Positions 1 to 12,767 are shown, counted from the first letter of the stretch. The stretch: 64,000 bases of DNA from Deroplatys truncata (GCA_030765065.1 CM060988.1:176431065-176495064); one strand, 5' to 3'. Translations and numbers: made by a program. The notes: generated by a model from the letters alone, not told the origin.

Positions 1-1049
1 GTAATTTTACCTGTTAATAAGGGGTGCTAAGATAAGCATATATATATCAGATAGCATCTAAAACTCAACGGCTGTCAGGTTATTGAACGATAAATGTATC
101 GTATTAAGTCATTTTGTCGCATTTTAAGTGTGCAGCATAGCTCCAGAACTCTATTTAGAATACTGTACTAAATCTTACTTTGTAGATAAAATTCTGCATT
201 TCATTAAAACATATACTAATTTTTTTTTATAATACCCAGAAAAATCTATATATATATAGTTTTTACTTATTTTAAGCGTATCCGGATTTTTATAAAACTA
301 AAATACTAGACTGAAAATAATACATAATGTCATTAAGAGAAGTTGGCAATGTTGGTATAGTGGTTATGTTTGGGTCTTCGTAGTTATAACACAAAAAGCG
401 AATAAACGCAGCGATTTACGTAATTGATGCACGATAATCACCAAGTGCTCTGTCAATCTATGAGGAAATACTCGGAACCACATACTGCTTAGTAAGCGTT
501 CTCATTGTTTAACCATTCACAGCAGCTTGCTTGACTTTCAGCATAAAACAAACGTACGAGAGCGATCATGAGCGCGTAAAGTAATTTACTTCTTTAATTA
601 TTTTAGACAAAACCTATCAGTTACCATTACAGTAAAACATGTTTGGTTGTGTTTAAATTACGAAATCTTACCACATATAACAAAATTATTTTTCTTAATC
701 CGTAACCACCTACACTTGAAAAAAATATAAATTTCTTCACTGAAATAAAAATAAAAACATGTTTACTTATCAGAACAAAATTAAAGTTTAGGGAATAAAA
801 GTAAAGCTCGATTAAATAATTAGATTTAAAGGTTTCAGAGTTATAACAGCTTGAAGTTGGAAATTTTAGGAGGATACGATAAATCTGAACAATTTTAATT
901 GCAAAACTATGATATTCTAAATTTTAAGAGTTTGCATAAAGCACTGTATCGGGCTTGTCTACAAATATAAAAAGCTTCGTTTCGTTTAAAAAAAGATGCA
1001 AGGTCGATTTTCCTTCTATTTCGGACGATTTGAAATGGAATGTCCCCCA
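1..1049. other. unassigned AT-rich DNA
   Basis: I see no gene, tRNA or recognisable transposon. The composition is AT-rich with short poly-A/T runs. Confidence 0.4.
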
Positions 1050-2232
1050 AAAATCATTCAGAATAAAAGGCTTCACAAGCTTTTCCCAGAAAGTTCAAGA
1101 TATAAAGGGTAGTTAAATTATATTCGAATCCACTCGCGGCCTCTCTCTACTGTGCGAGACAGCCGGCAGTCGCCGGGGAAATTATGCCGGCAGAGGCGGA
1201 CTAAAATCCTTACCTTATAATAGATGCTGGAAATGTTGACCACATGCTCTCAAACAGGCAGCATATCTCGTGTAAATATTTTCACTCAATCTCCGAAGCT
1301 CAGCAGCAGGAATTCTTGTGATTTCTTGCACAATGTTTTCTCTAAGTTCCTGTGTGCAAGGATTGGAAGATACACTTTGTCTTTTAAAGAACCCCATAAA
1401 TAAAAATCACAACTCGTTAGGTCAGGAGAACGAGGGGGTCACAAATCAACACTAATTATTCTGTCATCTCTTATTGCATGTAATGATTCGGCAGCCGTAT
1501 ATGCTGTTGCAGAATCTTGCTGGAACCAACCATACGATTTCTCTTCTTCTGTCAAGCGATTGCAAAATGGTCTCAGAATTAACCTCTGATATCGCTCTGT
1601 ATTTAATGTTTCATCAAAGAATATGGGCCCTATTATTCTTCTAGCACTTATCGCACACCACACTCCAATTTTCTGATCATAATGAGGTTTTTCATCACAA
1701 GAATTCCTGCTGCTGAGCTTCGGGGAGTGAGCGAGAATATTTACACGAGATATGCTGCCTGTTTGGTCAACATTTCCAGCATCTATTATAAGGTAAGGAT
1801 TTTAGTCCGCCTCTACCGGCGTAATGTCCCCGTCGACTGCCGGCTGTCTCGCGTAGTAGAGAGAGGCCGCTAGTGGGTTGGAATATAATTTAACTAACCT
1901 GTACATTTTGTAAAGAGACTATCTTAAAAATATGGTATTTTAACCAAAATGGTAAGTCATTTTTGAGAAAATCAAAATTTTCCATGTAAAAGGTAGCATC
2001 GGGGGGAGGGATTATATTAAATATCGTTGTGTCGCATCCTTGGAAGAGAACTTAAATACCATTTTTCTAGTTGTGTGTTTCAGAGCATAGAGACAGACAA
2101 CCCTTTTTATTTTCTTTTTTTAATTCGGGAGGCTCTGAAATCTGCATTTCCAGCAAAATGTCGATATCGAATTTCTGGGAGTAATACAGTATTTCTCCTA
2201 CCTGGTTATAGTAGGTGTAGAAAAAGTAAAAA
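1050..2232 (+). repeat. family A copy (right part) split by an inverted-repeat element
   Basis: The left piece (1050-1103) reads as the family A block ending TTCAAGATAT. The text resumes at 1904 with CATTTTG and runs to the right end GTAGAAAAAGTAAAAAC near 2232. The insertion is 1105-1901, with TA on each side. Confidence 0.75.
1105..1901 (-). mobile_element. inverted-repeat mini-element from a DD-E transposase gene
   Basis: Two arms of about 200 bp (1105-1320 and 1698-1901) are imperfect reverse complements starting AGGTTAGTTAAATTATATTC, flanked by TA at 1103-1104 and 1902-1903 (Tc1/mariner-type target). The middle, minus strand, encodes the C-terminal half of an insect IS630/Tc1-mariner-type transposase: WCAISARRIIGPIFF, GWFQQDSATAYTA and PPRSPDLT, ending YAACLRACGQHFQHLL. 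It has stops and frameshifts and lacks its N-terminal half. Both arms contain the last 35 or so codons, so the element looks like a tail-to-tail rearranged deletion product. Confidence 0.75.
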
Positions 2233-2264
2233 CACCAATGCCATATATGTATAAACTGAACATT

Positions 2265-2860
2265 TTGCAGAGTTCCACATCGGTTACCTTAAAGGACATA
2301 AAACAGAACAAGAAGAAATAAGAAAAGAAAAGTCTGGGCTGTAATTCTCCAGTATTAGCAGCGTTTTCCTTCCTGAAGGCCGCTCTTCAATATCAATAGA
2401 GCTAACTAGTCTTATTTCCCATAATTCAGCACGGCGAGGTATAAAGTCCCCCCCCTGCCCAAGGCTCACCGATCTGCGAAGCGGCAACTGCAACAACTCC
2501 GCACAACCGTTGCCATGGTAACAGCGCGCTGCTACTTCTGCGTCCGAAACAGCTGTTTTCGTGTATCGTTGAAATTTCGTTAAGTGGGAGCGCCGACGAT
2601 TAATTAAACGCTAAAAGTACCAGGCATAGGTCAAGGGTTCATTACAAGTTGGAAGCGACGCTGGCCACTTATCTGAACGCATCTGATCGAACGGCAGCGT
2701 CCTCGCTTTTTCTTAGATCTGTGGCTTGGGATTTGTATGCTTCAGTAACCGACCAACTGACCCGAAAACTCTGGGCGTTGTTTATCAATGGCCACGCCTC
2801 TGCAGTTTATCCGAGAATTCGCTTACAAATGTAGCGAGAAAATGATAACAGGGTTTAGAA
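2265..2860. other. GC-richer unique stretch with an X-box-like palindrome
   Basis: It differs in composition from its surroundings and is not part of family A. It contains GTTGCCATGGTAAC at 2509-2522, and on the minus strand a good splice-donor string (TCG|GTGAGC) at about 2465-2474. It could be a promoter plus first non-coding exon of a gene on the minus strand, or an unrecognised repeat. No protein was recognised. Confidence 0.3.
2509..2522. promoter_or_regulatory. X-box (RFX-type) palindrome
   Basis: GTTGCC-AT-GGTAAC fits the published RFX consensus GTNRCC, 0-3 spacer, RGYAAC without mismatch. Function is not shown. Confidence 0.4.
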
Positions 2861-3064
2861 AATGACCTGTCCACTATGACAAAACTCGAACTTCTTTACC
2901 ATGCACATTACACGGTTCTAGACAAGTTGATAATAAGATAAACTAAAATAAACCTACAATATAACATCCTGGCATCTGGTTTCCTATGCTAGGAAATATA
3001 TTCAAAAAATTTAATTGGGTATAGGAAGTAAAGATCCACAGAAGGCTACATGCCACAGAGACGC

Positions 3065-3420
3065 GCGGAGGTCCTTAACAGTTCTAGTCTCGAAGACCTG
3101 TCCCACTGCTGGAGCTACCTAGAGAGGGCAATGAACCCGTTGACCAAGCAGCCCTTAAGTGTCCACAGGGAGTACTCTTTCCTTTGAGCAAGCATCCGCG
3201 CCATCTGTCCGGCACCGCCATACGCCACGAAACCCATAAGCACACCTGAAAGATGAGAGGGAAACGGAATGAAAGGGAATTATGGAGATGAGAAACCATA
3301 CCAGTACTCGCCTACCGACCAGGGAAAACCACGAAAAATCAAAAGGTCAGAGTGAACAGATCTACGGGAATCGAACTGGGGCCTCCCACGTTACCGTGAA
3401 GCCAACTCGCTAAATAAATT
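3065..3420 (-). mobile_element. SINE-1 copy (tRNA-derived)
   Basis: On the minus strand the head has an A-box-like TTAGCGAGTTGG and a B box AGTTCGATTCCC (about 3365-3415). The body contains GGACAGATGGCGCGGATGC and a 3' part with ACAGGTCTTCGAGAC. Relatives lie at 13553, 29530, 60090 and 61188. Confidence 0.75.
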
Positions 3421-3683
3421 TTGTGTTTATTGCATTCCTTCTGGTTAAATACTTCATAGGTAACCGTTCAGAATATTAATTAAATTTACATAGGTTTTAC
3501 ATGAGTACACAGTACAAAAACTAAGACATATAAAGTACAATAAAAGGACTAAAATTCCGAAATTACTTCTGCTACTACAAGAAGACAGTTGCCTGTTTCC
3601 TCTACTCATCTACCTATTACTCTACCAGCACCTTAACCTATTCCTAACTTGGCACTGAATTTTCGACGTTTCCGAAAAAAATC

Positions 3684-4587
3684 TTTTTACTTTCCCTACT
3701 ATTTACTAGTAGAAAGTATTGCATCCCACCCAAAAATTCGATATGCAGATTTCAACGAAAATACAAGCTTTCTGACTCCCTCAATCCAAAAAGAGGATTT
3801 TTACCATGTCACATGCAAAGTAGGTACTGCAATCAACCCAAAGGTTCCATATTGAGATTTCACCAGAAATACATGTTTTGAGGCCCCCTGAATTAAAAAA
3901 AAGCATTTTAGAAAAAGATCCGTGTGTGTTTCTGTTTGTGTCTTAGTGGATATTTATGTCAGTATCTTCCAAAGATGCGACACGAAGATTTTCCAGAAAA
4001 TACCCCACCCCAAACTAGTGCTACACTTTTCTTGTTTTATTTTCTCATAAATGACTCTAGCGATTTTGTTTAAAATGCCATGTATTAAAGATATTTGCAT
4101 TACAAATAAAATGAATAACTTGAATTTTCCGAGAATAGGCTGTGAAGTCGTGCTTCATTCGGAAGGAATTTTGTATAATCGTGTATAACTGGTAAACGTG
4201 AAGCGATAGAGGAAAATGTACTACAAAAAAAACTTATATCTCTTTGAAACACACAATTTATTTAAAATAAGTTTCTTTGTGACATAAGCCGTTTCTGAGA
4301 TATCCGTTATTAAAGGTTCGAATTGTTTGTTGGTCATTCTAAGATCTATAAATATTCAGTTGTTTCTAGCGATGTCATGGAAACAGTATGGAATACAGCG
4401 CCCAGTTGTTAAACATTTGACTATCGCTGTTCACTTTGTATCTATAACGAAATGTGTAATGTAGCTATTTCTGCAAAGGTTTATTTGGATTAAAATGTAA
4501 TAGATAGAAAAATAAACTTCAGTAAGGATCCACTATTAAAATATAGAGGGTAGAGAAAGTCATGTGACTGTAACACAAGATTTTTTC
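3684..4587 (-). repeat. family A copy
   Basis: It begins TTTTTACTTTCCCTAC and ends GTAACACAAGATTTTTT. The first 140 bases partly duplicate the next stretch, so two 3' ends may be fused here. Confidence 0.8.
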
Positions 4588-4639
4588 AGTGGGAGGTCGC
4601 TACTCGTTTGTAGTTTTTCTAGTGGTCATGCAAGGCAAC

Positions 4640-4755
4640 CTACAACGATATCTCGATTAACAAGATGTAGATAGAAGAGTAAACTTTTGTAAGAATATTT
4701 TATAGAAGAATGAACAGAGAAAGTAATGTGAATGCAACAGAAAGTATATTTTTAA
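4640..4755 (-). repeat. family A left-end fragment
   Basis: It contains CTCGATTAAC, AGATAGAAGAGTAAAC and the end text AGAGAAAGTAATGTGAATGC. Confidence 0.6.
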
Positions 4756-5129
4756 CCACACTGCAGGCTATATTATGGCCACATTAAGGAATGTTTTTAC
4801 CTTCGAGGTTACGCCTCTAATGTGAACCAACTTTGCACTCGTGATGTGACACGGACGTACATCAAGAGAAGAGAGAATTTGGTCCAGGTCATACATCATC
4901 CTGTTAATTTAGAGGAACAAATTTTGCAGACACAAGTTTCCTTATGGTTTGTGTATCTAATAGAAAAACATAGTCAAATACACGAAATGTGTTTAATTAG
5001 ATATGTTGTAGTAAGGTTGTTCGTTGAACTCTTTAAAAAAAAACAAGACTACACGAAAACAATAACTGCGTCGACTTCTGACTTTTGAAAATACGGGTTG
5101 CATACGCATTCACAAAAAAAAAACAAGAG
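4756..5129. other. unassigned
   Basis: It includes an 88-codon open frame (4822-5088) with no recognisable domain; I treat that as chance. Confidence 0.3.
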
Positions 5130-6070
5130 AATGTCTTACATTCACGTAACTTTCTCTACCCACTGTCGTTAATTTTCATATAGCTTCTATAAACTATAAT
5201 TATAAAACCTTGATTTTCTATCTACTTCATCGAGATAAACGTTTATAGAAATAGTTTCATTACGCGTTTCGTTGTACCTCCCAAATTGGAATGTCGGGTC
5301 GCTATTTCGATAACATCGCGAGAAACAGCTGAATGGCAACAACACTTTAAAACAATCTGGTGTAGTGATACATTCACATGACTTTCTTAACCCTCTATCG
5401 TTTATTAGTAATATACTAACGTCTTACTAAAGCCTATTTTTATATCTACTTCATTTTAACCCAAATAAATCTCTGCAGAAATAGCTACATTACACTTATC
5501 GTTATAGATACAAAGAGAACAGCGATAGTCAAATGTTTAACAACTGGACGCTATATGCTAGCCTTAAAATTTTATACTGTTTCCATGACATCGCGAGAAA
5601 CAACTGAATGTTAACAGGACTTTAATGTAATACGTTTTCGTCTACTGTTTAACTTTTACCAGTTATATAACATTGTACAAAATTCCTTCCGAAGATAGAG
5701 GACTTCATGGCTTTTCCCAGAAAATTTAAGATATCATTTTATTTGCCATGCAAATATCTTTAATATATGCTATTTTAATCAAAATCGTTAGATATTTTGT
5801 TTTTAGAAAACCAAAACCTTCGAAATGTTCGATATAAAGGATAATTTGTGGGTGGGGAATTTTACTGAAAATCTATATGTCGCATCTTTGGAAGGCACTG
5901 AATTTAAATAGCAAGCTTGGTGTTTAATCGACAACCCCCACACACACATACACATGGACCTTTTTTTTAAAAATGCTCAAAACGTGCATTTCCGGCGATA
6001 TCTCGGTATCTAATTTTTGGGTGGAATCAATACCCTCTCTACCTACTAGACACGGTACTGAAAGTAAAAA
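5130..6070 (+). repeat. two family A copies in direct order
   Basis: A left-end fragment (5130-5356) is followed by a fuller copy (5357-6070) that starts again with ACATTCACATGACTTTCT and ends GAAAGTAAAAAT. Confidence 0.8.
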
Positions 6071-6224
6071 TGACGGAAGTGACAAACAATTCAAACGTAA
6101 TAGTGAATATCTAGGAATCGGCTGTTGTCACAAAGTTATTTGACAATAATTCTATACTTCAATAAGGTCTCCATCTTTCGTACAGCAAGCTTTTTCTATT
6201 ATGGTTTAGCACTTACAGTTATGA

Positions 6225-6733
6225 TATAAATTTTGCGTTTTAACAATATCTACACTGTTTGTTTAGTAAAACTTTGTCTGTCTCTTACGGTTTACAAATT
6301 ATGCGTAAGTTATTCAGAATGAGGACTTTTGGGGAAATTCTCAGAAAATTATATACATACATTTACCATGAAAATATCTTAAACATATGATATTTTAATT
6401 AAAATCGTTATAGCCAATCAAAAATTTCATAACATGTTCCATGTAAAGGGTAGTCTGGATTTGGGGGGGGGTCTTTCTTGAAAATCTTCGTGTGTATCCT
6501 TGGAAGATACTTAACACAAATACCAAGTTTTTTATTTATCCGACTTTTCGTTTTTGAGCTGTACTGTTCACAAACTGACACGTGCGCGCGCTCGGACCTG
6601 TTTCCAAAGGCTTTATTTGGATCCAGGGCACCTCAAAACATGTATCTCCGGCGAAATCTCGATGTCAAAGTTTTGGGTGGAATACAATACTACTTTTAAC
6701 TAGTGCATCTATATGGTAAAGAGAGTAAAATTA
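6225..6733 (+). repeat. family A copy, right half
   Basis: It starts inside the family at the block before GTCTATCTCTTACGG and runs to GTAAAGAGAGTAAAAT. Confidence 0.75.
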
Positions 6734-6739
6734 TCAATT

Positions 6740-7325
6740 AAGATCTTATTTTCAGTTGTCATGCATTTTTTGCAGAGAGTATAAGAAAACGAAAGGCGAC
6801 AAAATTATTTTTAATTGACCCTGCATTTTCACTTGAGCTAGGAAAGCAAAGACTCGAATCCATTACCCCTTCCAGAATGTGAACGGAGAGGTGTTCGTAA
6901 TGGGATATGGGAATGATCGGTAATTGCAAGAAAAAAAAATTGGAATGGGGCCAGGCAGCGCGATCCTTAGCTTGATGGAAATAACCGGGCGATGTCTGGT
7001 GGTTTCGTATTGCAACTCGGGCGTCTAACCCGGGGCGAAGCTCATTAGAACATAGCTTTCCAAGTAAATACAAAAACACTGACTTCAGATCCCAAACTCC
7101 ACCTAATACAAACGTTTCCAGAAAATTCACGAGGTATCCATAGCAACGGCTCAAGTTTGTATTTCTAGGTGTGTTTCTGGATATACGAGACCATAAAATG
7201 AACAAGATTTCTGGTCAGTTTTACTGCTAAGCTAATATTTAAAGATGCCAGTTCGAAATGTTGAAGCTATAAAGATTAAGAGATGGTTATACGACTGTCT
7301 TTTCAAAGCGAAGACGAAACAAACC
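6740..7325. other. unassigned unique stretch with a 148-codon open frame
   Basis: The minus-strand frame 6759-7205 is long for this AT-rich DNA, but I see no domain, signal peptide or splice context. The stretch may be an unclassified repeat. Confidence 0.25.
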
Positions 7326-7329
7326 CTGA

Positions 7330-8276
7330 AAAAAAATCTGGTGTGTTACACTCACATGACTTTCTCTACTCTTGTACAAACTATTTTTACAAACTCTTAT
7401 TCTCCATCTATTTCATATTAATCGAGATAAACATTTGCAGAAACGATCTTTTGACATGCAAAGAGAATTACATTTTACACATAGCGACCAGTCCTAAAAC
7501 TATTTGACTATCGCTTAAGGCGTACTATGTTCCCCTTGTTTTGTATTTGCAACGGCAATATACAAATACAGTAGCCTTAAATACATATCTCTTAATAGCT
7601 GGTTGCTAGGTGCAGCACCATTCCCTTTGCCACAGATTAATACTCTTTGCATATCCAAGACAAAAAAATCAATAACGAATTCCCATTTGAGAAAATTATT
7701 GAAAAATTTAAGGGTATAACAAGCAATATCTCGAAAATGGTTCACTCTACAAAAAAAATGTTTGAGATAAATTGTGTATTTTAACGCGATCTACATTTTT
7801 TGTGTAGTAAAATTTTGTCTATCTCTTATGGTTTACCAGTTATGCAAAAGTCGTTCACAATGAAGAATACTTTTGGAGACATTCCCAGAAAATTCAAGAA
7901 ATACATTTTATTTGTCATGAAAATATCTTAAACATATGATATTTTAATCAAAATCGTAAGAGCCATTTTTGAGAAAATTAAAATTTTAGAAAAATGTTCC
8001 ATGTAAAGGGTAATCTGGGGTGAGGGGAAGTTTCTTGAAAAGCTTCGTGTCGCATCTCTCGAAGATACTGAATCTAAATACCAAGTTTGGTGTTTATCCG
8101 ACTATTCGTTTCTGAGTTATGCTGTTCACAGACCACACACGGACATGTTTCCAAAAATGCTTTTTTTGGATTCAGTGGGTCTCAAAACATGTATTTCCGG
8201 TGAAATCTCGGTATCGAATTTTTGGGTGGAATACAATACTTCCTCTACTTACTGTACGTAGTAGAGAAAGTAAAAA
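7330..8276 (+). repeat. family A copy, near full length
   Basis: This is a good reference copy of about 945 bp. It starts AAATCTGGTGTGTTACACTC, passes the (CA)n site in its short form near 8130, and ends GTAGTAGAGAAAGTAAAAAT. It has no coding frame. Confidence 0.85.
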
Positions 8277-8984
8277 TTCAAAAAACACTCAGTAGAATGC
8301 TCTGAGTTTTGTAAAACTCACAGATGGGTCCCCTTAAGCCATTCTACTTTAATGAAGATTTGAGAGATGGCTTTGGGCATTATTACCTTTTATTTGTCTG
8401 AATTGCTGCATTTTGTTTCCTACTCTACCTTTTGGGCTAAACCCGGCCTCCAGTTAATTTCTGCTTTAAAAAAACTACCGTTTTCGGTACTTCCGTTGTT
8501 TGCTCCAAACATGCCTGGCATCTTAAGTTACCCAAATACCACTAATGTTTGTTCAGTGTTAGCACCACATCTGTACGTTAGAATGACACGGGAGTGTGTT
8601 TTGGAAACATACGTGTTTGTTTTGAGGTTCGCTTGCCAGATTTCGCGATCTACTTGATTTATTTTCACTGCATTATTTTCTTCCCTTCAGCAATTTAACG
8701 AGACTTCATTTTATCAGCTCTATTGGCCTGCAGGAAGCTACAAGGCCAGTATATGTTCTAAAAATCTGCCTTTTTTAAGGGGTTATCTAGAGCACCTACT
8801 TCAAAATAAAAGCTAACCATCATGTCATAAGAAGACCGTAGTCGCATGTTATTAATAGTAGAAAGGTGGCCATTACCTGTAACAAGTGAAGAGTGCGTCT
8901 GTTTTCGATTCGTAATTATTTCAAGCACACTCTATGTTAAGCGTATAGTGAAAGGGAATCCGAGAGTAAAATAACAGCATTTTT
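8277..8984. other. unassigned
   Basis: No gene or known element recognised. A 96-codon plus-strand frame (8367-8657) has no domain I can name. Confidence 0.3.
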
Positions 8985-9345
8985 ATTTAAAAAATGTGAT
9001 TTGTTCCACTCACATTATTTTCTTTACTCACTCTCCTTTTACACACACAAAAAGCCCTCCTTTTATCTACTTGGTAATTCAGATAAACATTCAATTCACA
9101 TATAAGCAGAAGATAAAGCGATAGTCACACGTTTAAACAACGTGTTCGCTAATGCCATGGCTTTGAAATTCCACCCTGGTTACATTCACATTTTCTCTTC
9201 CCAGTCTGAAACTATTCTTACAAAAGCTTGTTCTACTTCATGTTAATCGAGATAAACATTTGTAGAAATGGTTTTACTACTCAATTTCTTGAACGTGGAA
9301 AATAGAGGAATACAGTAGACTTAAGAGAGCAAGGTAGTCTTAACA
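8985..9345 (+). repeat. two family A left-end fragments
   Basis: Two successive left ends: GTTCCACTCACATTATTTTC at about 9000 and TTACATTCACATTTTCTC at about 9180. Confidence 0.65.
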
Positions 9346-9954
9346 CATGTAAATTACACCTTAAGTGTGTTAAATTACCACTGCTCTTAAAGTTCTAAAT
9401 AGTTTTTCCTGAAAGTTTTATGAATTATTCTATTAATGATGACAATTATTTCAAGTAGTCGTTTGCATTGATAGCTTATGCAGTCGAGTCCGTAAAAATT
9501 ATTTCATTCAGCACAAAAATAATAGAATTTACTCTTAAAGCATGTGAATTCATGTACCTTTTCTCTGAGATTACTTGCAATACAGAATCACAATTTTGCA
9601 TGCTTGTTCTTAGTATGATCAGCTATCTTCTGAACCTCAATTATTTAGTTATGTATATCAACTCACTAGAAATTGAAAAAAAAAATTATTTGCAAACTCA
9701 AAAAAGTAAAAATGTGGAAAATTTGCAATGTTGTTGCTTTCTTAATATCACTAATATACATTATAAAATTATGATTGCAGTTCAGAAAGTTTAAGTATGT
9801 GTTGTATACAAGTACTGAAAATCTCACAACACCCCAAAAGTATATATTTTCTTAAACTGGAAATAACAGAGATTTTATTAGTGCCTAAAATAAAAAATGT
9901 GATTTTTTATCATTTCAGAGAACTTGTCCGCTTAGATGATATTAGAATGTTTTA
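9346..9954. other. unassigned AT-rich DNA
   Basis: A 108-codon plus-strand frame (9468-9794) is low in complexity and resembles no family I know. Confidence 0.3.
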
Positions 9955-10344
9955 AAAGTATCTCGCTAGCTTTGAAATACCATGCTCATTGCACGACCAA
10001 GCGAAAAAACGAATAGCGATTTAAAACTTCGAAGTATTTGAAAATTCAAACCAATAACAAAGAATATCTCGGAAATGGTTAACGCCATAAAACTTTTCAC
10101 ATAAATTGTGTTATTTAACGAGATCTGCATTACTGTGTATCTAGTATGATCTTGTCTATCTCTTACGATTTACCAATTATACAAAAGACATTCAGAATGC
10201 AGAGGACTTCAAAGGTTAAACCTAGAAAATTCAAGATATGCATTTTATTTGCCATACAAATTTCTTAAACCTATGTTGTTTAAACAAAAATCATTAGTCA
10301 TTTTTGAGAACTTCAAATACAACAATTTTTTCATGGTGGTTTTA

Positions 10345-10381
<37 letters not shown>

Positions 10382-10487
10382 TAGAGAGTTTCTAAGCGTA
10401 TATTTTCCAAGAGATCTTGATATCGAATTTTAGGGTAGAATACAGCACTTTCTCTTCTTACTGTAGGTTGGTAGAGAAAGTAAAACT
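9955..10487 (+). repeat. family A copy with a (TTA)n tract
   Basis: It contains the middle and right blocks and ends GGTAGAGAAAGTAAAACTGG. A TTA/ATT microsatellite interrupts it at about 10347-10381. Confidence 0.75.
10347..10381. repeat. (TTA)n microsatellite
   Basis: About 11 TTA/TAT units. Confidence 0.95.
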
Positions 10488-10489
10488 GG

Positions 10490-10810
10490 AATGAAACACG
10501 AAAATAAGGAAAGGGGAAATGTCAAGGTATGCGATAAACTGCCTTTGGGACATCTCAAGTGGTTCATTAGGCGACTGGGTACTTCTATTGCCAAGACCTG
10601 TTGTGACCTATAACCCTGAGACGGGGTATAACTTTCCTTACTCTAGTTGCAGGATATCAGGTTGCCCCTGAAGAATTGAGTTACCGCTCTACAGACCAGT
10701 CCCAAAACATGGAATCCTGTTATTGTGTGGGTTCTTCTCCCATAATAAACGTCTGCACGTGTTCTGCTAGAAAACAGTCGATACAACAAAATTAACACAT
10801 AATTTTAAAT
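10490..10810. other. unassigned, GC-richer repeat-like stretch
   Basis: Composition differs from the flanking family A text; possibly a SINE fragment, but no clear A or B box. Confidence 0.3.
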
Positions 10811-10811
10811 C

Positions 10812-11075
10812 TCTTACGATAGAGGAAGTATTTTATTCCACCTAAGAAGTTCGATATCGAAATTTCACCGAAAATAAACGTCTTGAGGTCCCCTGAATAA
10901 AAGCATTATAAAAAACGTTCGTGTGTATGTCTATGAACAGTGTAGGTAATTGAAAACTTAGGAGTGTGATGAATACCTTAATTGGTATTTACGATCATCA
11001 TGTTCCAAGTGTGGGACCCGAAAATTTTCATGAAAATTCCCCACCCTAAAGTACTGTTTATATATATTTTTTTTA
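10812..11075 (-). repeat. family A right-end fragment
   Basis: It starts GATAGAGGAAGTATTTTATTCCACC and runs to the CCCCACCC block. Confidence 0.7.
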
Positions 11076-11206
11076 AAAAAAGTCCACAACGAATTTAAGT
11101 GGCATGCCTGTGTTTGACATACTGACATGGAAAAGAGCAGATTGAAGTGTACAATTTATGTAAAATGCCTTTCTTGCATCAGCCATTTTCAAAATAATGG
11201 TTTGCT

Positions 11207-11993
11207 TATTTTTTTTACTACTCCACTACTCCTTAGAGGAAGTATTGCACTCCACCCAAAAATCTGATATAGAGATTCCATCTGAAATACATGTTTTGAG
11301 GCCCTATGAATAAAAAAACTACATTCTTAGACAAAGGTCCGTGGGGCTTTGTCTTTGAATTTTGTATTTAAGTTCAGTATCTTCCAAAGATGGACTACCA
11401 TGATTTTCAAGAAAATCCCACTACCCAAACTACCCTTTACATTGAAAATTTTTCGAAATGATTTATTTCCTATCAATGCCTCTAACGATTTTGTTTCAAC
11501 TACCATGTATTTAAAATATCTCTATTAGAAATACAGTCAGAATAATCTATGAAGTCCTCTTCATTCGGAGGGAATTTTGTATTAGCTGGTAAACCATAAG
11601 AGTTGGACAAAAAGGTAATACATGAAAAATGTAGGTATCTTTAAAACACAGAATTTATTTAAAATAAGTTTTTTCGTAGCATCAGCCATTTCCGAGGTAC
11701 CCACTGTTAATCTTGTTGGAATGCTACAACAGTTATTTCAATTTTAGGTACCGCCAACCTTAGCTGTTTCTCGCGATGCCTTGGAAAGGGCATGGAATTT
11801 CAAAGACAGTGTTTAGCGACCTTGTTAAAACATTTGCCTTTCGCAAATTTTAACAATTTTAAGCAAACGTTTATCTAAATTGGCTTGAAGCAGATAGAAG
11901 ATAAGTTTTAGCAAGATTGGTTTATACAAGCTATATAAAAATTAACGATAGTGAGTAGAGAAAGTATGTGAATGTAACACATCAGACTTTTAC
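11207..11993 (-). repeat. family A copy
   Basis: It runs from GAGGAAGTATTGCACTCCACC to GAGTAGAGAAAGTATGTGAA and TGTAACACATCAG. Confidence 0.8.
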
Positions 11994-12079
11994 ATAAATA
12001 TTACAATATATAAGGCAGTATGTGAAGTTGTTATGGGTAAAGAACGTCTAATATTTGAGCAAATAGATGGCACAGTCAG

Positions 12080-12510
12080 AGCTTTAACCAGCCGCCGCTA
12101 GTGTCGCTCTTGGCAATAATTTAATCTCAGATCGCATTACGCTGCAAATCTATTCGCCTCGCTTAATTTCACACGCAAGACGCACTACCGACTGTAATGC
12201 CTTGGGGGGAGCTCGAACCCAAGATCCACCGCATGCTTGTGTGATTTGAGCAGTGACGTCTGTATTCCTCGGCGTGACAAAGCAGTACCTGAAGGTACTT
12301 GGGTTCGACTGGTGTATCTGTTTGGTTCCCAGGGATAAGACTGTAGGTCCCATTCAGAGGAGGCCATGAAGCGCTACCTTTCTTACACACAGTGCCGCAT
12401 CTTGTTTCATCACGGCACACAGAATGTCCTTGTGTTTGACGCCAGGAACAGAACCGACTGCAGTACAAGGTACAAACTCGCAGCGCGGCTGTAATAAAAG
12501 TCACTGCAAG
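12080..12510 (-). mobile_element. SINE-like element
   Basis: On the minus strand, TTGGGTTCGAGCTCC (about 12209-12223) is a B-box match in a GC-richer block. Overlapping short open frames here have no recognisable domain. Confidence 0.45.
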
Positions 12511-12767
12511 TGAAATAAAGCGGCTACATTCGGGTCATAATGGCAACATTTGTTATTGAAATTAAAGCTTTAATAACAGAACAAAAAGCTTTTATGTGCA
12601 TTCACCGAACATGCTCGTATACAACACATAACTCTCTCTATAACGAGAACTTATACCTAACAGCGATGCTGCAAATTTGTAACACGAGTCTTTTATATTA
12701 TTAGAAAGTTCGATACATATGTTATTATTAATTTCACAATGCATAACATCCTCGTAAATTTTATAAA

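Noticed and set aside
6759-7205. 148-codon minus-strand frame
   Set aside because: No recognisable domain, no splice or start context, single locus. Left as unassigned.
7330-8276. Helitron identity for family A
   Set aside because: There is a small hairpin near the right end, but no CTRR terminus, and the empty site does not show an A|T target.
10347-10381. CRISPR-like or regular spaced array
   Set aside because: Simple trinucleotide microsatellite; no spacer structure, and the DNA is eukaryotic.
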